DNA of 64,000 bases from JAFARZ01 sp035651595 (GTDB lineage Bacteria; Actinomycetota; Actinomycetes; Streptosporangiales; Streptosporangiaceae), in contig DASRFJ010000185.1 of assembly GCA_035651595.1 (NCBI GenBank), positions 1 through 64,000 on the forward strand. The letters are read 5' to 3'. This document shows, piece after piece, positions 59,299-64,000 of this stretch. Within the stretch, counting starts at the first letter, position 1, and each line of letters starts with the position of its first letter. Below the pieces are notes generated by a model, which was not told where the DNA came from, ran no database searches, and worked only from the letters and a program-made list of their open reading frames with translations. Both the position numbers and the translations under genes were made by a program.

Positions 59299-60585
59299 AT
59301 GAACGCCTCATCCATCACTCGACGCGCACTGACGCATGCAAACGTTCGCAAGTGGGCGTGGTGGCAGCTGCCTGCGTTGATCCGGGCGTACGTCGGCGCG
59401 GTGGTCCTCGCCGGGCTGGGGTTCACCATCTTCGCGGCCACGCAGACGACGTGGCACGCCGACGACGGGTGGACGTTCGCGCTGTTGCTGACCAGCGCGC
59501 TGGTCTCGGTCGCGGCCACGCCGCGCAGCGCGTATCTACAGGGCGCGATCACGCGGGACTTCATCACGGTGTGGGTGGTGCCGGTGGCGATCCTGCTGCC
59601 GCCGGTGTACGCGATGATCGTCCCTGGACCGCTGTACATCCTGACGGCCTGGCGTGTGCACCGGGCCGGCATCCACCGCAAGATGTTCACCGCCGCGGCG
59701 ATCGCGCTGGCCTACGGCGGCGCGTCGCTGGTGTTCCGGGCGTTCCCGCACTCGTTCGCCGGCCCGGCCATCGGCACCGGGACGCACGCGCTCACCTGGG
59801 TGCTGGCCGCCGCGGCGTGCGAGCAGGTCGGCAGGCGCGGCCACCAGGTGTTCATCGTCGGCGCGATCAAGCTCTCCGACCCGACGGTGCGGCTGGCCAA
59901 GACGGAGTGGAGCCGCGCGGCCCTCGTCGCCGACTTCGCGGAATTCGACCTCGGCGTCATGATCACGATCGTGGTGGCGGTCAACTCGGTGCTGGCGATC
60001 TTCGCGGTGCCCACCGTGCTGCTGGCCCGCCGGTTCATGATGCATGACCAGCTCGTCGCGCAAACGCGGATCGACACGAAGACGGGGCTGCTGAACGCCG
60101 CGACCTGGGAGCGGGAGGCAACCGCGGAGGTCGCGCACGCGGTGCGAGTGCGTGCGCCGCTGGCGGTCGCCCTGGTCGACATCGACCACTTCAAGCAGGT
60201 CAACGACACGTACGGCCACCTGGTCGGGGACCGCGTGCTGCGGGCTCTTGCCGACGCGCTGCAAAGTCAGCTGCGCGCCTATGACCTGGCCGGACGGTTC
60301 GGCGGTGAGGAGTTCGTCATCCTGCTGCCGCAGGCCCGCGAGGCCGACGCGCGCTGCGTCGCCGAGCGCCTGCGCACCTACGTCGCCGCGTTGGAGATCC
60401 CGATCGACGACGAGCCCGACTGCATGACGTTCGTCCGGCTCACGATCTCCGTGGGCGTCGCCGCGCTCGACGGCGCGCACCGCGAGCTGACCGACCTGAT
60501 GGCCGCCGCTGACGCCGCCCTGTACTACGCCAAGGAAACGGGCCGCAACCGCACGCACGTCATTTCGTCTTCGCCCCAGGTGTGA
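59299..60585 (+). CDS. Membrane-bound diguanylate cyclase (GGDEF)
   Basis: Makes cyclic di-GMP from two GTP. The 428-residue protein has about six hydrophobic segments in residues 25-250 (a membrane sensor region) and a C-terminal GGDEF domain: VDIDHFKQVNDTYGHLVGD, active site RFGGEEFVILLP, and the inhibitory-site RxxD (RAYD) five residues before GGEEF. Catalytic and feedback residues are intact, so an active, product-inhibited enzyme is expected. In actinomycetes c-di-GMP controls development through BldD. Its 3' end overlaps the convergent response-regulator gene by 26 bases. Confidence 0.92.
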   Translation: MNASSITRRALTHANVRKWAWWQLPALIRAYVGAVVLAGLGFTIFAATQTTWHADDGWTFALLLTSALVSVAATPRSAYLQGAITRDFITVWVVPVAILLPPVYAMIVPGPLYILTAWRVHRAGIHRKMFTAAAIALAYGGASLVFRAFPHSFAGPAIGTGTHALTWVLAAAACEQVGRRGHQVFIVGAIKLSDPTVRLAKTEWSRAALVADFAEFDLGVMITIVVAVNSVLAIFAVPTVLLARRFMMHDQLVAQTRIDTKTGLLNAATWEREATAEVAHAVRVRAPLAVALVDIDHFKQVNDTYGHLVGDRVLRALADALQSQLRAYDLAGRFGGEEFVILLPQAREADARCVAERLRTYVAALEIPIDDEPDCMTFVRLTISVGVAALDGAHRELTDLMAAADAALYYAKETGRNRTHVISSSPQV

Positions 60586-61231
60586 CTAGTCCGGTCTCGT
60601 ACGCGATGACCACGAGCTGGGCGCGATCGCGGGCGTTCAGCTTGCTGAGGATCCGGCTGACGTGCGTCTTGGAAGTGAGCGGGGACAGAAACAGCCGTGC
60701 GGCGATCTCGTCGTTGGACAGGCCCTCGGCGACCAGGCTCAGTATCTCTGTTTCCCGCTCGGTCAGCACGGCCAGCACCTGATCGTTGACCGGCTGCCGC
60801 GCCGGACGGCGCGCCACGTCGGTGATCAGGCGCCGGGTCACGCTCGGCGAGAGCAGCGCGTCGCCGCGGGCCACCACCCGCACCGCCTGGATCAGCTCGG
60901 CGGGCTCGGTGTCCTTGACCAGGAATCCGCTGGCCCCGGCGCGCAGCGCCTGGTACACGTACTCGTCGGTCTCGTACGTGGTCAAGATGATCACCTTGAC
61001 CCCGGCGAGGTCCTCGTCGGCCGAGATCTGGCGGGTCGCCTCGAGCCCGTCCGTCCCCGGCATCCGGATGTCCATCAGCACCACATCGGCGCGCTCGCGG
61101 CGGACCAGGTCGACCGCCTGGCGTCCGTCGACGGCCTCGCCGACCACCTCGAGGTCATCGGCGGAGTCGAGCAGCACCCGGAACCCCGCCCGGATCAGCG
61201 CCTGGTCGTCGGCGAGCACCACACGGATCAT
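60560..61231 (-). CDS. NarL/LuxR-type response regulator
   Basis: The 223-residue protein has a receiver domain (IRVVLADDQALIRAGFRVLL; phospho-acceptor Asp in VLMDIRMPGTDGLEATR, position ~54; switch Thr in VIILTTYETD; Lys in FLVKDTEP) and a C-terminal LuxR helix-turn-helix (LTERETEILSLVAEGLSNDE to ILSKLNARDRAQLV). The start overlaps the histidine kinase stop by four bases, so kinase and regulator are made together. Confidence 0.94.
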   Translation of the reverse strand: MIRVVLADDQALIRAGFRVLLDSADDLEVVGEAVDGRQAVDLVRRERADVVLMDIRMPGTDGLEATRQISADEDLAGVKVIILTTYETDEYVYQALRAGASGFLVKDTEPAELIQAVRVVARGDALLSPSVTRRLITDVARRPARQPVNDQVLAVLTERETEILSLVAEGLSNDEIAARLFLSPLTSKTHVSRILSKLNARDRAQLVVIAYETGLVTPGAKTK

Positions 61232-62463
61232 CGTCGCGCCCCTCTCGTGCTCGGTGACCGGGCATCCAGCGACGGGATCCGGACGGGCAGCCGGGCGGCG
61301 ACCCGGAAGCCGCCGCCAGGCGCCGGCCCCGCCTCGACCGTCCCGCCGACGGAGGCCGCCCGTTCCCGCATGCCGGCCAGTCCGTGCCCGCCAGAGGCGC
61401 CTTCCAGCAGGTCCCCGGCGAGACCGAGCCCGGTGTCGGTCACCTCGACCCGCAGCTCGTCGGCGTCATAGCCGACCGATACGGTGGCCGTCGCCGGACC
61501 CGCGTGCCTGATGGCGTTCGTCAGCGATTCCTGCACGATCCGGTATGCCGCCAGGTCGACGGGGGCGGGGAGCGGCACCGTCGTCCCGGTGACCAGCAGC
61601 TTGGTCTCCAGTCCTGCCTGGCAGGCGCCGGCCACCAGCGTCGCGAGCTGCGGCACTCCCGGCGAGGGGGCGGTCGGGTCCGCCTCGTCAGCCTGGCGGA
61701 GCACGTTGAGTATCGCGCGCAGCTCCCGGAGCCCGTCCTTGCTCGCGTTCTTGATCGCGAGCAGCGCGTCGGGCGCGGCCTCCGGCCGCGTCGGCAGCAC
61801 ATGCAGCGCGGTACCGGCCTGGACGTTGATGGTGGCCATCGTGTGCGCCACCACGTCATGCAGTTCGCGGGCGATGCGCAGCCGTTCCTCGTCCAGCCGT
61901 CGCCGCGTGTCCTCGTCGGCGCGGGCGCGAAGCGAATCCACGTACGCCCGCCGGTTCGCCACCGCGATACCGCCGAACACCGCCGCCGCGACCATGGCCG
62001 GGATCAGGTCGTAGCCGCCGCCGGTGACGTGGCCGTACGGGTTTCGCACCCCGGTCGCCGTCATCAGCGCCACCAGCGTCACGAACGCCCAGGCCAGTGC
62101 CCGCCGCACGCCCACACCTCGGGACGTCACGAAGTAGAGCGCTATGGTCGGCGCCAGCAGCACGGCACCGTTGACGTACCCGAGCAGCGAGAAGGTCGTG
62201 ACCGCGGCCAGCGACACCACGAGCGCCGGCACCGGCCGTCGCCGCCGCCAGCCGAGCGCCACGCACGCCACCGCCACCAGAAGCAGCGCGGCGCCCGAAT
62301 GCGGGATGTGGTTGTGCGGGAACCCCTGGAGGTCCTTCGGCTGTTTCGGGTGCATCTCCCCGTAACTGCCCAGCAGCAGCACCGCGCCCCAGCCCAGGGC
62401 GAACACGGCGTCCCTTACCGGAGAACCGAGGTACCACCGCCACGCGGCGCGCAGCCATCTCAT
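61228..62463 (-). CDS. NarL-type sensor histidine kinase
   Basis: The 411-residue kinase (ATG 62463; the open frame goes further up without support) has about five to six hydrophobic segments in residues 10-165, a short linker, HisKA_3 dimerisation domain with the phospho-His in RIARELHDVVAHTMATINVQ, and an HATPase domain with IVQESLTNAIRHAG and DTGLGLAGDLLEGASGGHGL. It pairs with the response regulator downstream. Divergent from an MMPL transporter gene, the probable target. Confidence 0.93.
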   Translation of the reverse strand: MRWLRAAWRWYLGSPVRDAVFALGWGAVLLLGSYGEMHPKQPKDLQGFPHNHIPHSGAALLLVAVACVALGWRRRRPVPALVVSLAAVTTFSLLGYVNGAVLLAPTIALYFVTSRGVGVRRALAWAFVTLVALMTATGVRNPYGHVTGGGYDLIPAMVAAAVFGGIAVANRRAYVDSLRARADEDTRRRLDEERLRIARELHDVVAHTMATINVQAGTALHVLPTRPEAAPDALLAIKNASKDGLRELRAILNVLRQADEADPTAPSPGVPQLATLVAGACQAGLETKLLVTGTTVPLPAPVDLAAYRIVQESLTNAIRHAGPATATVSVGYDADELRVEVTDTGLGLAGDLLEGASGGHGLAGMRERAASVGGTVEAGPAPGGGFRVAARLPVRIPSLDARSPSTRGARR

Positions 62464-62522
62464 GCTCGCAAGGTTAAGCCTGCTCACGCGCTGTGTCGCC
62501 CTCCCTGGGTTGGCTGTCCGCA

Positions 62523-62538
62523 TACTCCCGCAGGAGTA
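62523..62538. promoter_or_regulatory. TACTCC-cgca-GGAGTA inverted repeat
   Basis: Perfect six-base arms in the 199-base gap between the divergent kinase and MMPL genes. Candidate binding site for the response regulator; no other evidence. Confidence 0.35.
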
Positions 62539-62662
62539 CGCGGCCGGTAACGCCTCCCGTGGCGGTAAGGCCAACTGACTGCCGCAGCCGGACGCCCGGG
62601 ACGTGGCCGCCGGGCGAGTCTGTACAGCGTCAGGTTCAACGAACCGCAACTCGGAGGTCACG

Positions 62663-64000
62663 GTGTCCTCGCTTACCAGCTTCGTGCTTCGCCACAAGGC
62701 GCTCGTGGCCTTGTTCTGGGTGCTCACGGCGGCCGTCGCCATCATGACGCTCAGCGGAACGACCCACCGGATGACGAACACCTTCGCCATGCCAGGCCAG
62801 GCGTTCCACGTCGACAACCAGATCGACAGCCAGTACGGCAACGGCGGCATCGAGGTTCCGTACCTGCCGGTCCTCACGGTGCCGGCCGGCCAGCGGATCA
62901 CCGATCCGGCAACCGCGGCGCAGACCGGCCGGGCGTTCGCGGCGATCGCCCGGGCGATCCCACACGTCCGGATCGCCGACTACGCCACCACGCACAACCC
63001 GGCGTTCGTCACCAAGGACCGCCGGTCCACCTTCGCCCTTGTCTACACCGCGCCGGACACGGGAATAGGCGCGCCGAGCCTCGCCCCGGCGATGGAACGC
63101 GCCGTGACCGCCAGCGCGCCGCCCGGCTGGCATGTCCAGATCACCGGCGAGCAACTGCTGCAGGACGGCGCCAAGCCGGCCAAAGGCACCAGCCTGATGA
63201 CTGAGGAGATGATCGGCACGGTCGGTGCCCTGGCCATCCTCGCGTTCGTATTCGCCAGCTTCCTCGCCCTGCTTCCGCTCATCATCGGCGGCGTCTCCGT
63301 TCTCGCCACGTTCCTGCTGGTCGGCGGCCTCACTGAGATCACCGGCGTCAGCCAGATCGTCGAGTTCCTGATCGCCCTGATCGGCCTGGGCGTGGCCATC
63401 GACTACTCGCTGCTGGTGGTCAGCCGCTGGCGCGAAGAGCGAGCCAGGGGCCTGGACAACACCGCCGCGGTCCAGCAGGCCATGGAGCACGCCGGCCGGG
63501 CGGTCGTGTTCTCCGGCCTGACCGTCGCCATCGGCCTGCTGTCCATGGTCGTCATACCGGTCCCGATGCTGCGCAGCGTCGGCTACGGCGGCGTGCTCGT
63601 CCCGCTCACCTCGGTCGCCGTCGCGGTCACCCTGCTCCCGGTCATCCTGGCCACCATCGGCCCGCGGCTGGACTGGCCGCGGCTGCGCACCGAGCGCAAC
63701 GCGAGCCGGGTGTTCTCCGCCTGGGCGCGCGGCGTCTACCGGCACCGCTGGATCGCCGCCATCGCTGGCCTGGGCATCCTGGCCGCGCTGATGCTGCCCG
63801 CGCTGTCCCTGCACCTCGGCGAGCCCGGCAGCTCCGCACAGGCCACCAGCGGCCCCGCGCACGCCGCGCTGACCACGCTGACCGACGGCGGCATACCGTC
63901 CGGCGTGCTCACCCCGGCCGAGGTGCTGACCGACGGCGCTAGTGCTGGCAACAACACGGCCACCGCGATCGCCGCCAAGGCCGCCCACTTGAACGGCATC
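62663..64000 (+). CDS. MMPL-family (RND-type) membrane transporter, 5' part
   Basis: The 446 codons visible start at GTG 62663, seven bases after GGAGG, and run off the window. Layout: TM1 (HKALVALFWVLTAAVAIMTL), an external domain ~35-195, then a cluster of TM segments (TVGALAILAFVFASFLALLP, IVEFLIALIGLGVAIDYSLL, VVFSGLTVAIGLLSMVVIPV), with the proton-relay-type GVAIDYSLLVVSRWREE. MMPL proteins export lipids or drugs; the full protein is usually 700-750 residues. The adjacent divergent two-component system is the likely controller. Confidence 0.9.
   Translation, partial: MSSLTSFVLRHKALVALFWVLTAAVAIMTLSGTTHRMTNTFAMPGQAFHVDNQIDSQYGNGGIEVPYLPVLTVPAGQRITDPATAAQTGRAFAAIARAIPHVRIADYATTHNPAFVTKDRRSTFALVYTAPDTGIGAPSLAPAMERAVTASAPPGWHVQITGEQLLQDGAKPAKGTSLMTEEMIGTVGALAILAFVFASFLALLPLIIGGVSVLATFLLVGGLTEITGVSQIVEFLIALIGLGVAIDYSLLVVSRWREERARGLDNTAAVQQAMEHAGRAVVFSGLTVAIGLLSMVVIPVPMLRSVGYGGVLVPLTSVAVAVTLLPVILATIGPRLDWPRLRTERNASRVFSAWARGVYRHRWIAAIAGLGILAALMLPALSLHLGEPGSSAQATSGPAHAALTTLTDGGIPSGVLTPAEVLTDGASAGNNTATAIAAKAAHLNGI

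Noticed and set aside
62464..62901. N-terminal extension of the histidine kinase (557 residues)
   Set aside because: The extension overlaps the divergent MMPL gene start and has no membrane or sensor signature; ATG 62463 begins the natural membrane region.

Overview
The window is high-GC, densely packed DNA from a filamentous, soil-type actinomycete. This rests on a geosmin synthase, frequent GTG starts with 1-4 base start/stop overlaps, a large set of secreted cellulases with family 2 carbohydrate-binding modules (CBM2), many one-step transcription factors, an ECF42-type sigma factor and pseudo-tandem LuxR/STAND regulators. Two secreted or putatively secreted acid-type peptidases (a sedolisin and a G1 glutamic peptidase) hint at an acid-soil lifestyle, but that is inference. 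I cannot name the species. No rRNA, tRNA, CRISPR array, insertion sequence or prophage was seen.

Layout. 1-3656 (minus): central carbon operon pgi-gnd-zwf (zwf runs off the left edge). 3924-12663 (minus): three tandem paralogous STAND ATPase/LuxR regulators, then a SpoIIE-type phosphatase and a short STAND ATPase that lie in one reading frame separated by one TGA. 12776-14959 (plus): geosmin synthase. 15511-22344: polyphosphate kinase 2, enoyl-CoA hydratase, ECF42 sigma factor with its DGPF/YCII partner, a DUF2254 membrane protein, and a TetR/DHA2-MFS efflux pair. 23085-24617: sedolisin. 24794-30695: hydroxyproline-type catabolic operon (deaminase, epimerase, two dehydrogenase subunits) preceded by a deleted and frameshifted peptide ABC transporter, with a PucR-type regulator at 31040-32269. 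32354-34295: divergent MarR/MFS pair around a 36-base palindrome. 34376-51478: plant-polysaccharide island (LacI regulator, arabinofuranosidase-like enzyme, GH48, GH6, two GH5, GH30). GH6-GH5 and GH5-GH30 are translationally coupled pairs, and the GH6/GH5 and GH48/GH30 CBM2 modules are nearly identical in DNA. 51567-54205: PLP amino-acid deaminase and CGNR regulator divergent from a metallo-beta-lactamase-fold protein. 54327-55469: G1 peptidase. 55725-58934: PadR/membrane-protein pair and an MFS transporter. 59299-64000: diguanylate cyclase, NarL-type two-component system, and the start of an MMPL transporter.

The most unusual items are: a dispersed ~100-base two-hairpin element present four times, each time 3' of at least one gene, with one compensatory base-pair change; the in-frame TGA junction between STAND ATPase and SpoIIE phosphatase; the near-identical CBM2 cassettes placed as a 314-base inverted repeat about 12 kb apart; a short TGnAAnTTTCA-like palindrome recurring upstream of the cellulase genes; and the SBP/permease deletion fusion in front of the intact hydroxyproline genes.
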